Made by a program: the position numbers and the translations under genes. A stretch of 64,000 nt of DNA from Tetragonia tetragonoides. Its lineage: Eukaryota > Streptophyta > Magnoliopsida > Caryophyllales > Aizoaceae. The stretch lies in the NCBI GenBank assembly GCA_038025085.1, contig CM076142.1, positions 5,740,501-5,804,500 of the forward strand. The letters are read 5' to 3'. Shown in pieces: positions 13,065 to 24,800 of the stretch (positions are counted from its first letter, which is position 1; each line of letters begins with the position of its first letter). The notes below the pieces were generated by a model. It searched no databases. It was not told the origin of the DNA and saw nothing but the letters and a program-made list of their open reading frames with translations.

Positions 13065-16000
13065 ATGGAGCCGCGAGTTGGGAATAAGTTTCGGCTTGGA
13101 AGGAAGATCGGAAGTGGCTCTTTTGGAGAGATCTACCTTGGTTAGCTCTATATTTTTAATTTTATTTATTTTCCAGTTATTAAGGAGTTTTTAATTTTTT
13201 TTTTGCTTTTAATTCTAATTGGGTCTTCTTTTTCAATTTGAATTTGGGCAGGTACAAATGTGCAGACCAATGAGGAGGTGGCAATCAAGCTTGTGAGTCT
13301 TGCTTGTTAAATTTTAAGAATAAATTTTAGCTATGGATTTTATTTATTAGTGTATGTGTTTTAATTGATTATGTATGTAGCTGATTGTAATGGTCAAATT
13401 GTTGGTTATTTTGACTAAGTTCATTAATTCAAAATTCATGGTCTTAGTGGCAAAATTATTATCTTTATGGTGTTGAACTAGATTTCGTGCCCGTGCGATG
13501 CACGGGTTCTTGTTTATCATGCATACTCCATTATTAGAAGAAATATAATAATTTTTTTTAATCATATCAATGTGTAGAATTGAATAATAGGAGTGACAAA
13601 GAACAATAATAATATTTTATCAACAAAAAAGAAAACACATTTAACAAAGAAATTACATTTTTAGTGATTGTATAATATATATTTTTTTTTTGGATAATAA
13701 ATATAATACTTTGTTACTTATTTCTTATTAAAATAAAATAAAATTATTTTTAATTTCTTTTTAATCACCCATGCATTTATGGATATTTATTACCTATTCA
13801 ATGCTTGGTGAGAACTCAATTTTACATATATATATATTGATGATTGGTAAAACTTAAAAGGCAGTCGTGAAATTAAAAAAAAAAAAGAAAAGGTAAGGGT
13901 TCATTTTTATGTGTATCTGTAGTGGAGTGTGTAGAAATTGAAGGGTGCTCTCATTTTTCAGTTGAACTTTATAGCTAAAGTGTGTTTGGTCCTGGATACT
14001 GGGTTTGTAGAGCTGCAACCATCTGTGTTTGGGTTAGCTCCATTAATCATCCATTGGCGTATTGCTTATCACTATCGTTTACAGTTTTGTACATTTTGGT
14101 TCGTTGAGTTTCAAATGGCGCTGTTCTCATTGTTTCTTTTTTTTTTTTTTTTTTGTTGGGGATCTTTATGCACTCCGTGGAAAGTTGGCTTTGCAGCTGG
14201 TTTGTGTTATGCGCACTTTCTGAGTTTTTCATTAAATCATTACTGTGTTTTTTCTTTAAGTGGCAAATGTGCACTGTCTTCCGCTGTGATATTAGTTTCA
14301 TGTATGGTACTTTATGTTTCATGACAATAAAAAAATAAAATTCATGAGTTGGGTAAGAAACTAAGTATTGTTTTCTACTTAGTCTTCTTTACCTGTTGTT
14401 TAGGAGTTTGGACTCCCATGTTTTTTTTGTCTGTTATTAATAAGTTTTCTGTACTTCTGATGATGTTTAAGCTTCCTACATCAACTATACTATGATATTC
14501 CTGTTTTGTGTGGAGATCACAATTGTCTTTACTCAAGTTTTGGTAGAATGTTTTTTTGTTATTATTATTATAAATTATTTTATACCCCATTAGTTACTTC
14601 GGCATGGTTGAACATTTGAAATTACGAGGCGGATATTATTGATTATGTATGTAGAGTTTAGGGACTAGGTGGCTTCTGTGACTTTCTGGTTGGTTAAAAG
14701 TTATAGTGAGCTTGTAGTATCTTGTGCTTGTGGTTTCTCTTTTTCAAGTGTAGGTGTCACTTTTGTTCTGGCATTGGTGACTAAGTTTCAGCTTCTGTAC
14801 CTTAAGTTCCATTATCATGTGCTAGTGGTAAGTTTCCACTCCACCCCACTCCACCCAAGTTCAAGTTCCATTATTATGTAGGCCTCTGTGGGGAGGGATT
14901 TCCCTACCTCTTTTTCCCTTCCTCACAGATGTTTTGCTTGTTAAAGTACCAGGTTAGGCTTGTCCATGAGGTAGGGCAACATAGGAAAAAGGGTCATCCT
15001 TGCCTTCCTAAAAAGAAAAAAATTGAAGTGCCCAAGTGCCATATTCTATCAAAATATTTAAAGTTTAGATATGGGTTCTTCTGTTGAAATGGATGTTGTG
15101 AGTAACATAGATATGCTATGTATAGCTGTGTGCCTGCTCATGTTTGCATAAGGAGCATGCCTGTGTTAGGGATATCGACGTTCTGCTGAAGCCTTCTCTT
15201 GTTTCTTCTTGTAAAATGCGGGAAAGTTAAATCCTCAGTGCAATCATTGGCGTCGAAGTTCCAACAATTGTTTTAAATCCCTTGTAAGCTGATCTTTATT
15301 GTCAATAGTAGAAAGCTTAAAGGAGCCATGAATGGCGGGAAATATTTTGGTGCGTTTTTCAGAAAAGCTGGGTGGCATTGACAGGAAAGCTGATGATGAA
15401 TCTAAATAAGTTACGCAGGCATTTAATGCAGATTTGGAGGTCTTCTTTCTGAAAACTTAAAGCTCAATAGAGAATATTAGGGAACTTACGTGAAAGTACA
15501 TAAGACTAGCCAGGTGAGGGGGCACTTTGGGTTTGCGAAGACTTTGATTTAGCCATAAAAGGAAATAATTTTGATTTTTTGCGCTGATTACAGTGACAAA
15601 GAACTTATGAATGACGGATGTGAAAGAATCTGCCATCTGAATGCAGCATAATATACTAAGTTATTGTGCAACATGTATCTTAGGCAGGGAGTTTTATCTG
15701 TTTGGTTGGATATTCATTTTTTTTTTTTGAAGATTGTTGTTATTTTCACTATTGCTGTATATGCGGTCAGTTACAAGATAAATGTCCAATGCTTTCTTGT
15801 ACACATATGTTCGTACATGTGCTTAGTGAGTTTGAAAGTGAGCCCTAATTTGGGATTATGTTGTATTGGGTTAGTTGTTACATGAAAAGTTAGCAATTGC
15901 TTTATGTCCATTTTTATTATATTAAACAATATCATGCAAGGGCAAAACTATATGTTTGGTTGAGGGAAGACGAACTGTATTCTTTTTTAGTACGTGTATT

Positions 16001-19000
16001 CTAATTTTAAACCTTTTTCTTCTCAGGAAAATGTGAAGACAAAGCATCCACAACTGTTGTATGAGTCCAAGTTGTATAAAATTCTACAAGGAGGAAGTAT
16101 TAAGCCCATCTGCTATACCTATATTGTTTCTAATGCTGTATTTTTATTACCAACTTTTTGCTTGAAGCAAACTACAAGTCTATAACCATGCTGACTGTTG
16201 GTTGTCTTTAATTGTGGCAGCTGGAATCCCTAATGTAAAGTGGTTTGGTGTTGAAGGAGACTATAATGTTCTTGTCATAGATCTGCTTGGGCCTAGCCTA
16301 GAAGACTTATTCAACTTCTGTAGTAGAAAATTCTCTTTGAAGACTGTCCTTATGCTTGCAGATCAGATGGTATTGTTCCTACTTAGTTTTATTCTTCTCG
16401 TACAGTTTGCTTGATGTCAACTTCCATACCTCCTCCTTGTAACTAAATTGTCCTGATTTTGGTCAGATCAATCGAGTTGAATTTGTTCATTCAAAGTCTT
16501 TCTTGCATCGAGATATCAAGCCAGATAACTTCCTTATGGGTTTAGGTCGACGTGCAAATCAGGTTGGGCTCCTTTTTTGGTAAATAGTTGTCGTTGGAAC
16601 TTGTTATCCATGCCTGCTCTTTACTTTCTCCTCATTATAGATTTGTTATACACTGCTCATTGATATTGTAGGTCTACATGATTGATTTTGGTCTAGCCAA
16701 GAAATATAGAGACAGTACAACCCATCAACATATACCTTACAGGCAAGTGACCATGAAAGGATGCATGTGTTAGAATTTGGTGCTTTTGCTGTTCTGAAAG
16801 CTGTGTTGATGCTCATTTCATGTGTTGACTGATTTCACCTCGTTTATTGGCTTCAATGTGCTACTGTGTGGCTCCAAATTAAATGTCAGCAACTTATGCT
16901 AGACGACTCCTATGCTAGATTAGCACTATATTCTAGACTATTGGTCTGTTTCATTGGTACTGAGATGTTGTGGACCTTCAGCTGTTTTCCAAATTAAGTT
17001 GCTTGTATTTTGCCGAGCTTGGAACAAGTACGATGGATGCATAAAGGATCATAGTTCGCCTGTGGCTTGCACAGCCATGTATCGTTATTGCTGGAGAACT
17101 TTCATTGGTAGTGGAGCTGCTGCTGTTGTAAACATAGCCTGAAGCAAGTAAAATAACTTCCTGTATTTCTTTTCATTTCCTTGGATTTCAAAATGGTTAG
17201 ATACTTCATTATTTTAACATCTACTCTTTGTAAGAAGCTTTGTCATAATTCTCTCTCGCCATCGTGGTTCTCTCTCTCTCTCGCCATCGTGGTTCTTCTA
17301 ACTCCTTCCTCTCTCAATGAATTGGCCGGCTAGCTTCCGGGTTCAGGGGAAGTCTTTCCATTTCTCCTGTGGTGGCCCTTGAATTGAAGGCTCTGCCCAG
17401 ATTTGAAATTACGCAAGCAATTTCGGCGTGTGATGCTGCCAGCAACCATGGTTTGGTGGGTCTGCGAGGTTTTGAGTTCCACCTTCATCAGGCTGAGTAG
17501 ATTGCAACCAAATGACTGGTTGGATCAAAATTTGTTCCAATGAAAAAGGACGGTTTGTAGGGGTAGGTTGATGGTACTTCGAGGGTCGATAGGTCGACAG
17601 GTTTCAGGGAGGTGGTGCGCGCGGTGGTGGATGGGTCTCCGGCAGCCAACTCTTTCCTGTCTGGTGGCAATAACACGCCCAGATCTGGATTGGTTGACAA
17701 GGTGGTTAAGGGACATCGGAACTGTTCCAATTGTGGCCAACCTTGGCCTTGTAATCGGCAGCTGGGGCTTCCACGTAATGGGGAGAAAGCGCGTGGAGGA
17801 TCATGAGGGGCGCGTGAGGCGTGTGGAAGGTCATGGGGGTGCGTGAGGCACGTGGAGGGTCACGGGAGGCGCGTGGAACAATGCGTGAGATGCCTGCTGA
17901 CCCAAGTAGGACCAAGCCTATCCAACAGTTTAGTATTATATTCATTCGAGTTCCCCTGTTGCCTATATGGTTGAGATGTGTTCTCATATTCTCATTTGAG
18001 GAGTTATCAGTTGTACTTGATTCTATTTATTTAGATTTTTCTTGGGTGAAAAATCGTTTTTACGTGGATGTTTTATTCATGTATGAACTTCGATCGTCAG
18101 TAATTTTTCAATCTGTTCTTAGCATTCTTTCTTCTTGCTCAAGCAAGTGAAAAAGTGAGAAGAAAAACATTTATTATTGTAATATATGGGCTCTTTTCAA
18201 GTTAACCAATCATTTTTGTGACTAACCTGTAGAGAGAACAAGAATTTGACCGGGACTGCTAGATATGCAAGCATGAACACTCACCTGGGGATTGGTATGC
18301 TATTGGGCCCTTATTTAATTTTCCTTTTTTTTGGTAACGTTCATGACCATATTGTGTTCTTATTTATTTATTCTTTATTTCCAAAGCTGCGGTGGACATG
18401 TGGACTCGGGTCACAGATTGTTGTATCCCTGAGTCCCTGTTTAATTGTTTTTTAAGTCTTCATTTCATAGACTGATCTATATGCCTAATCAAACAGGCAT
18501 TTGAGTGGTTGGTTGTGGTTCTAATTCCTAGCTTAAATTTTGGTGTACAGAACAGAGTCGGAGGGATGACTTAGAATCACTTGGCTATGTTCTTATGTAC
18601 TTTTTGAGAGGGAGGTGAGCACTTCTGACAAGAGTACAATCTTTGTTGTTCGCTCTCGTAGTTTCTTTGATATTGAAGTCTCTACTTCTTTTAGTCTTCC
18701 CTGGCAGGGGCTTAAAGCTGGGACCAAAAAACAAAAGTATGAGAAAATTAGTGAGAAAAAGGTCTCAACGTCTATTGAGGTAATTTTGCTTCCATGGGTT
18801 TCTTTGTGCTGAATTTAGTTTGTAACTATACCTAATTGGCCTTTTAATAACAATTCTTCTCAGGCTTTATGTCGGGGTTATCCAACAGAGTTTGCATCTT
18901 ACTTCCATTATTGCCGTTCACTGCGGTTTGATGACAAGCCAGATTATGCGTATTTGAAAAGGATATTCCGTGACCTCTTCATTCGTGAAGGTACAAAATA

Positions 19001-21003
19001 TTTCCATCCAAGTAGAGAAGTGACTCTCTTGGAGGTGCAACATTTTCTAATTGCAATACATAAATTTATTTTCCAGGATTTCAGTTTGATTACGTCTTTG
19101 ACTGGACCATTTTGAAATACCAGCAATCCCAGATTGTTGCCCCCCCTCCACGTGCTATGGTAACGAAGTCTGGATCTTATTTGACTGTTGGTATCACAGG
19201 AGCAAGTTACTTATGTATTCTTTATATTTCTTTAGGGTGCTGGACCAAGCTCTGGGTTGCCTCATGGTCCCAATGACAGACAACCTGGTACTTTACTGCA
19301 ACTTTACTTTCTTTGATTGTGTATTCCAGCTATGTTACCCATCTAAAAGCTTTTCTCCTATACTTTATTGGTTTTTTTTTTGGACCATGAACTCCTATAA
19401 TTCTTTTATTAGTTAGTCAGTATGGAAAATCGGATGTTGAATGATGCTGCTGCAAGCATTTTGTTGTAGGTGGTGAGGATGGAAGACCTTCTGGTTGGCT
19501 TTCAGCAGATTCATCTCGTCGGAGATTAGGAAGTTTACCTAAGCAGAAGAGTCCTGTTGGAAATGATCCAGCCCCGGCTAAAGATCCTATGGTAAAATCA
19601 TCTAGGTCTTGCACATCACTACAAGTAACATTTTGTGGTTATATGCACGTCCTACTTTGCTATAACTTGTTCTAGAACTCACTATTAGCTTTTGGTTCCA
19701 GAACCTTGTTGGTTGTTGTACAACTATTACACAATTTAGGTGTAGCAAACATATGATAGGAGGTTTATTTGCCTTAAGTCATAACCTTGATGGTTTGGTG
19801 AGGGTTAGCTGTAGACTGGCTAAGAGCATGTACAATGGGAGATTAAGTTGGGGCTCCACTGTCAAGTGGAGAGAAAAAATTACTGAAATATAGATCACTC
19901 TGGGAGAGGCTTAAGATGGGATGAAGCTTAAAGTTGGGGCTCAAAATTTAAAACCTCTCTTGAGATAATAGATGGTGGTAATGTAAAACGATGTTATGGC
20001 CTTCAGGGGCACTTCCCTTCCTCTCATCTATTGGTTTGAGAGCCCGACTTCCTTGCCTATTTAAAACTTAAAAATAATAATATGTAATGTAAGCTACTAG
20101 CTTTCATTCTGGTGAATGTTTGGTGGATTAAGGTATTGTTTTTGTGGGTCTGTGGGAGGCACATAGTAAAGTACCATAACATTACATAGAATAAGAGAGG
20201 GGAAATTGAATATGAGACACAAGGCCGAGACCTTAATGGGTATTGTTTTTGTGCCTAGGTTATCAGTCTTAACCTCTAGGCCGAGACCTTAATGGGTATG
20301 TTTGATGGATTAAGACACAAGGACTTGATATCACATCAGTTATAAGTGCTGGACTATCTCCAATATATGCAATGATGTTTGGTCCAATGGCTAAGACGCC
20401 TAAGAGCTTCAGCACGTTATATTTATAGGTGATAGAGGACATACCACACTGGAAAAAACGCCACTAATCGGAAAAAACGCCACTAATCGTCCAAAAAAAA
20501 AAAAAGATGCTACTGAGAGATTGTCCCTGGTTTTTAAGCCTCCTCAGGGATACCATAGGTTTTTCTGGTCATTAACCTCATGGCCTATGGAATTAGTCAG
20601 GCAAAGCTCGGATAACATGTTATCTAAAAAAAAAAGCTAGTGATCCAGTGTCATGTTTCATCGTGGATTTCAATATGATTGCTTTCTTCTTTTTTTTTTT
20701 TTTTTTTTTTTTGTGTAGCTATCTAGTTCTTCTCTTTTAAGAACAAGCACATCGGCAAGGCGTGCAGCTGGATCAAGTAGTCGTGATGCTGTGTTTGCTG
20801 GGAGTGAAGCAGATCCCGCTCGCCCTGGCACAGGGGATCCTGCCCTCCAGAAAGTTACAAGCACGCGCCGAACTTCACCATTTGTGTCAGCGGAGCATGC
20901 ACGGGCATTCTCTGGCAGAGTAGCCTCAAACGATCATAGTCTCGAATCTACCATCAAGAAAATCGAGGGGCTACATGTGAACAATGAAGACAGATTGCAG
21001 TGA
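13065..21003 (+). CDS. Casein kinase 1-like (CKL) Ser/Thr protein kinase, complete
   Basis: This is a CK1-family kinase. Coding exons: 13065-13140, 13252-13292, 16027-16096, 16221-16369, 16467-16562, 16672-16742, 18233-18294, 18551-18614, 18695-18779, 18864-18990, 19077-19159, 19236-19287, 19470-19591, 20719-21003. They join in frame to 460 aa. The kinase domain covers about residues 9-278: Gly loop GSGSFGE (16-22), ATP lysine in VAIKL (K38), catalytic loop HRDIKPDN (D128), and DFG (D149). CK1-specific stretches [16 protein letters not shown] and [15 protein letters not shown] are present. The Ser/Pro-rich C-terminal tail (from about residue 300) is typical of plant CKLs. Intron 6 has a GC donor (CAG|GCAAGT). 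Introns 2 and 6 are large and hold repeats. The last exons are duplicated at 40-42 kb. Confidence 0.93.
13478..13506 (-). mobile_element. Helitron 3' terminus in CKL intron 2
   Basis: On the minus strand the perfect hairpin CCCGTGC-ATC-GCACGGG is followed by CACGAAAT, CTAG and T, the hallmark of a Helitron 3' end. It lies about 185 bases inside the 2.7-kb second intron, so a Helitron probably enlarged this intron. The 5' end was not located. Confidence 0.6.
13507..16026. other. Remainder of CKL intron 2
   Basis: AT-rich intron sequence, partly of Helitron origin. The open frames here (for example 13938-14324) show no recognisable domain and lie inside a spliced intron. Confidence 0.5.
17238..17940. 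repeat. GC-rich insert with minisatellite in CKL intron 6
   Basis: A duplicated CTCTCTCGCCATCGTGGTTC opens a GC-rich block unlike the surrounding AT-rich intron. At 17788-17890 it contains a minisatellite of degenerate GCGCGTGGAGG-TCATGGGG units (20-30 bases, about four copies). Open frames exist in several phases, but none carries a recognisable domain. Probably a transposon fragment of unknown class. Confidence 0.45.
19820..20100. repeat. MITE-like sequence in CKL intron 13
   Basis: The block starts GAGCATGTACAATGGGAG and contains TTGGGGCTCCA. Openings of this style are common in plant MITEs. The same segment recurs in the duplicated copy near 40545-40800, so it was present before the duplication. 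Termini and target duplication were not resolved. Confidence 0.35.
20510..20637 (+). mobile_element. 5'-truncated tRNA-derived SINE in CKL intron 13
   Basis: The stretch from GATTGTCCCTGG through GGTTTTTCTGGTCATTAA and GGCAAAGCTCGGATA to the tail TTATCTAAAAAAAAAA is shared with copies at 41205 (plus), 31243 (minus) and 29758 (minus). This copy lacks the A-box half that its duplicate at 41205 still has, so it suffered an internal deletion of roughly 45 bases after the locus duplicated. Confidence 0.6.
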
Positions 21004-21288
21004 GAAGTACAAGCACACAGAGCTTTTAGATCTCGGTTTTCTCATGTATATTTGAAAGATGCAGTTTGTTTAGTATGGACTTTGGGTGTTCCTTGTCGTC
21101 CTTTTAAATTTTTGTGCTGTAAGTTGAATTTTCTGTCTTCTTTGTTCTTTCTAATTTTTAATAGGACAGGCAAAAGCCAACATATGAAGGCATGAAAATC
21201 GGGAGAGGCAACTCCTACAGAAAACACCTGTAAAGAAGCTTTCACCGAGCCCCCTTTTACTCAGGCTGGTTGCAAAATGTTCACATTT

Positions 21289-21330
<42 letters not shown>

Positions 21331-21560
21331 CTGTTCTTTATCCCTAGAGTCAGAGTTATGTTACGTACTGTTTACTGTAGAATTAGGATACTGTTTTTCG
21401 TTATATTATCTTTGCTTGATGTTAAAGTATAGAATCCTTCTTATGTTCAAGAAAGCAGTGGGAGAGTATTTGGATTTTTGCCCATTTGTCTTCACTGTTT
21501 TTGCCTAATGTCATCACCTTTAGTCACCTAAAATGTCTTCTAGTTTTTCACAAAATCTCA
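21004..21560 (+). other. 3' UTR and downstream flank of CKL
   Basis: Untranslated sequence with a T run of over 30 bases at about 21292-21328. This flank is repeated with small differences at 41717-42262, which defines the right border of the segmental duplication. Confidence 0.6.
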
Positions 21561-21835
21561 TATGAGGCGGTCTCAATACTTAGGCTTAATTGAACTTAAC
21601 TTTTTTTGTTTTTTAGGGTTAATTGAACTTAACTTAATTTAATAACATTGAACTGAATTTACCTTAATTGCCCTGAACTGAATTACTATAATTATTTTAA
21701 TTATTATAATTATGATAATTATTATAATAATCATAAACTGAAGTGAAGTAAACTTAATGACACTGAACTTAATGGAATTGGATTGATCTAAACTTAACTT
21801 CATTTAAGCAAAATTAAGTTGAATCAAACAGAGTC
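21560..21835. repeat. Degenerate AACTTAATTGAACTTAA repeat
   Basis: Many permuted copies of CTGAACTTAATT and TTAATTGAACTTAAC surround an AATTATTATAAT core. The stretch begins with TCATATGAGGCGGTCTCA, seen at the edge of repeats elsewhere in this window. It is probably a MITE-type element; borders are unresolved. Confidence 0.4.
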
Positions 21836-22261
21836 TTATTGTTTTTGTTATCATTAAGTTTCATGATTGACGTCAACAAGTTACTACACATAGAAGCAAC
21901 TTCAAAAAAGGACCCTATTTTATAAAGCAAGTAGTAACTAGAAATGCTAACAACTATAAAGAAAACAAAAACAATAAATAAATAGTGGGACCAATTGCTA
22001 ACAGTTAACAAAAAAAAAATAGTCACGTCGTTTTTAAGAGTATTTTCAATGCAAGGTATTTTTGGGATATATAATGGAGAGGAATTAAATCTCCAAAACG
22101 TACCTCCTCTACATAGTGATAAACTAAAGAAAAATTTGGCTAAAACCTCATTAAGTTCATGACCAATTGTTTGAAAGCCATTAAAAGATCACTTTTGTTG
22201 AGTATCCCCTAATAAATTATACAATCTAATCGGACCCCTTAAACTCATCTTTCGACCAACT

Positions 22262-22470
22262 TTTAGGCTTATGTGTTAGGGGTGAAAGTTTGAACTTTGG
22301 ATTGGATTATGGCCTAGTCCAAATCCAATTCAAATAAATTTGGACTGGAAATTTTGAGTCCAAATCCAATCCAAACTAAATTTGGACTTTGATTTTTGAG
22401 TTCGAATCCAATCCGAATTATTTTGCGTAATCCAATCTGATCAGAATAATCCAATTAGACAAAAAAGACT
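22262..22470. repeat. TCCAAATCCAAT repeat with hAT-like opening
   Basis: The block opens TTAGGGGTGAAAG, similar to hAT termini, and is made of TCCAAATCCAAT/ATTGGATT words in both orientations. No target duplication was identified. Confidence 0.35.
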
Positions 22471-22654
22471 GTAAAACGCTAGTCTTTATCTCATATATAT
22501 AACACATGAGATTATATCGGTCACATAATTATTACGTATTATTTTTGGTTACCTATCGGTCACATAATTTATTTATTTTTTGTTTGAGGTGATCGGTCAC
22601 ATAAATTTGAAAGTGGAAATAAGGATCTGTTCTCCCCAACTTATTTCTGTTTAA

Positions 22655-22850
22655 TTCTGTTTATTTCAGCAAACTTCAACAAACTTCAGCAAACTTCAAC
22701 AAAGTTAAACAAAATTCAACAAAGTTAAACAAACCAATATACAAACTAGTTATAAAAAACACTTGAATCAACAAGATTCAACAAAAATAAACAAAGTTAA
22801 ATAAAGTTAAATAAAGTTCAACAAAGTACAACAAAAATAAATTTACAGTA
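22655..22850. repeat. AACTTCAACAAA tandem repeat
   Basis: Irregular tandem copies of an 11-12-base unit (AAACTTCAACA, AAGTTAAACAA) run through this AT-rich stretch. It is a simple-sequence expansion. Confidence 0.6.
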
Positions 22851-23030
22851 ATAAATATAAATATTTTTCAGTTGGGATAACCGACCCTAAGTCAAATAAC
22901 CCTTTACATAGTTACATAACTTCCCATTAACCTGTTCATCACAAACAAATATTCGACACTCAAACCGTACCCCCCACCGCCGCCTTCTTGGTGTCCGCCA
23001 CTTCTCTCTCTCTCTCCTATTTGCGCAGAT

Positions 23031-23116
23031 ATGGCGGCGAACACGGTTGCGCCACCCTATCACCGCTCTATAAATCCCTTCAATTCGAACACGGCATCTC
23101 AATCGGAGCTCACAAG
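23031..23116 (+). pseudogene. Possible orphan first exon, gene interrupted by a MULE
   Basis: After a CT-rich leader an ATG opens 28 codons (MAANTVAPPYHRSINPF...) and ends at a good donor (ACAAG|GTCTCT). A possible acceptor lies at 23358 (TTCAACAG|TGCAACAAATC). Its exon runs straight into the 9-bp target duplication of the MULE at 23389, where the frame stops. I do not recognise the product. It could be the remnant of a gene disrupted by the MULE, or a chance ORF. Confidence 0.25.
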
Positions 23117-23626
23117 GTCTCTCTCTCTCTTAAATCATTTATCGAAAAATGTTATTCGTATAATAATGAATTTAAATGAAATGAAATATTTACATCTTGA
23201 TCTTGCAAACTGTACTGTGCTTACCAGCATTTGTGTGCAAAATTGACAGTTAGGTTTTGCTCATATATTGTTTATTCCTTTGGTAATTGTTGAGACATTT
23301 GCCTAATTTCTACTATTACATGCATGCTGATAATTTAATGTTATGTTTGCTTCAACAGTGCAACAAATCATATCGCAGGAATAAAATGGGGTTTTTTTGC
23401 CTAAAACTACTTTTGTTTTGAAAATTTTGAGAATAACTATCTTTGTTTCGCGAATTTGTCGAAAACTACCTTTGTTATAGTTTTTTTTTGCGAAAGACTA
23501 CCTCTTGACGGAAAATTGCGAATCGGGGTTAAATCTAACTGATTTCCACTTGATTTGACAATTTTACCCCTCATTTAACAACAAATGCTCATTGCCTTCT
23601 TCCCCTGAAAACCACCATCAATATCA

Positions 23627-23896
23627 ATGGCTACCAGAACCAAAATCACTAAAACCTTATCAACATCCATCAAGTCATTCTTTCCCTCATCATCATCATC
23701 ATCGTTTTCCCCTTACACCCACAAAACACGACAAACCCAAACAAAACCACCCACCTTTCTCTTCTATTCTCTGAATAATATTTCTCCATCACCCAGATCT
23801 TCTTCCAGAAACACCAAACAGTCTCCAGCCTTCACCACCACCTCGCTCTCTATTACCCACACTTTCTCTCTCATCCACTTCCTTTTCTCCCCTTAG
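23627..23896 (+). CDS. Open frame inside the MULE, possible captured gene fragment
   Basis: An 89-codon frame starting MATRTKITKTLSTSIKSFF is rich in Ser, Thr and basic residues with few acids, resembling a mitochondrial or plastid targeting presequence. No following mature domain is visible. Its place between the TIRs suggests gene capture, but chance cannot be excluded. Function unknown. Confidence 0.2.
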   Translation: MATRTKITKTLSTSIKSFFPSSSSSSFSPYTHKTRQTQTKPPTFLFYSLNNISPSPRSSSRNTKQSPAFTTTSLSITHTFSLIHFLFSP

Positions 23897-24539
23897 TTGG
23901 CGTCATCGAGGTCAGACGGGGTCATCCCCGACATCCTGTCGTCTCAGATCATCCGATCCAGACATCAATTGTATCATTCTTTCGATCATCTGTGCTAATT
24001 AAGTATTTCGATTATTCATGATGAGCTGAGATATCAAAGGCAATCGGTTGAAATGGCCAAATGGGTTGGGTGGCTGGTATTGTGGGATTGAAGTGGAATA
24101 AGGTTTGATCTAATGGTGTATCTATTATGATTTTGATTTGATTTCTGACTTCATTTAATTTCTTTTCTTCCAATTTTCGTTTGATTTGGTTTTCTTTTAC
24201 TTTTCTTTTTTCTGGATTTCACATTCTTTTTTTTTTTCTAGGAAATATTGGTTTCATTTTTTTATGCATTAGTTCTATAATGTTTTATGTGAAATTGAAG
24301 CTTAAGAAAAGAGGTATTCATGCTTCAAAAAACGAAAAACAAAAATTGAGAGTTGGGGTGATTTTCTGGGTTTTCTTCATTAATGGAATTAGGGGTGTCT
24401 TTGGGTTTCCTGTTTTTTCATTTATGGAATTTGGGTTTAAGTTGATTTTGTTTGTTGTTTTTTTGGTGGAAAAAGAGGTATTGAGGTGGTTCTGGACAAT
24501 GGTGGTCTGCAGGCTGGTTGTGAATGTGATGTTGAGGAG

Positions 24540-24800
24540 AGAGAGTGAGCTCAGTAATGGCGGTTGGAGGGGGAGCTCAGTAAAAATGGCGACAGAGAGA
24601 GAAAGAGGGAGAAGTCGAGGAGAGAGAGTGAGCTCAGTAATGGCGGTTGGAGGGGGAGCTCAGTAAAAATGGCGACAGAGAGAGAAAGAGGGAGAAGTCG
24701 AGGAGAGAGAGATAGTGAGCTCAGTAATGGCGGTTGGAGGGGGAGCTCAGTAAAAATGGCGACAGAGAGAGAAAGAGGGAGAAGTCGAGGAGAGAGAGAG
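24540..24800. repeat. Three tandem copies of an 84-86-base unit inside the MULE
   Basis: The unit contains GTGAGCTCAGTAATGGCGG, then GGGGGAGCTCAGTAAAAATGG, then a GA-rich tail ending AGTCGAGG. Copies start at 24545, 24629 and 24715. The length is close to a multiple of three, so open frames run through it; these should not be read as genes. Confidence 0.85.

Noticed and set aside
13938..14324. 128-codon open frame in CKL intron 2
   Set aside because: Aromatic-rich, T-driven frame inside a spliced intron; no recognisable domain.
24181..24666. 161-codon open frame on the plus strand
   Set aside because: It runs through T-rich DNA into the three-copy repeat inside the MULE, with no domain. Better explained by low complexity.
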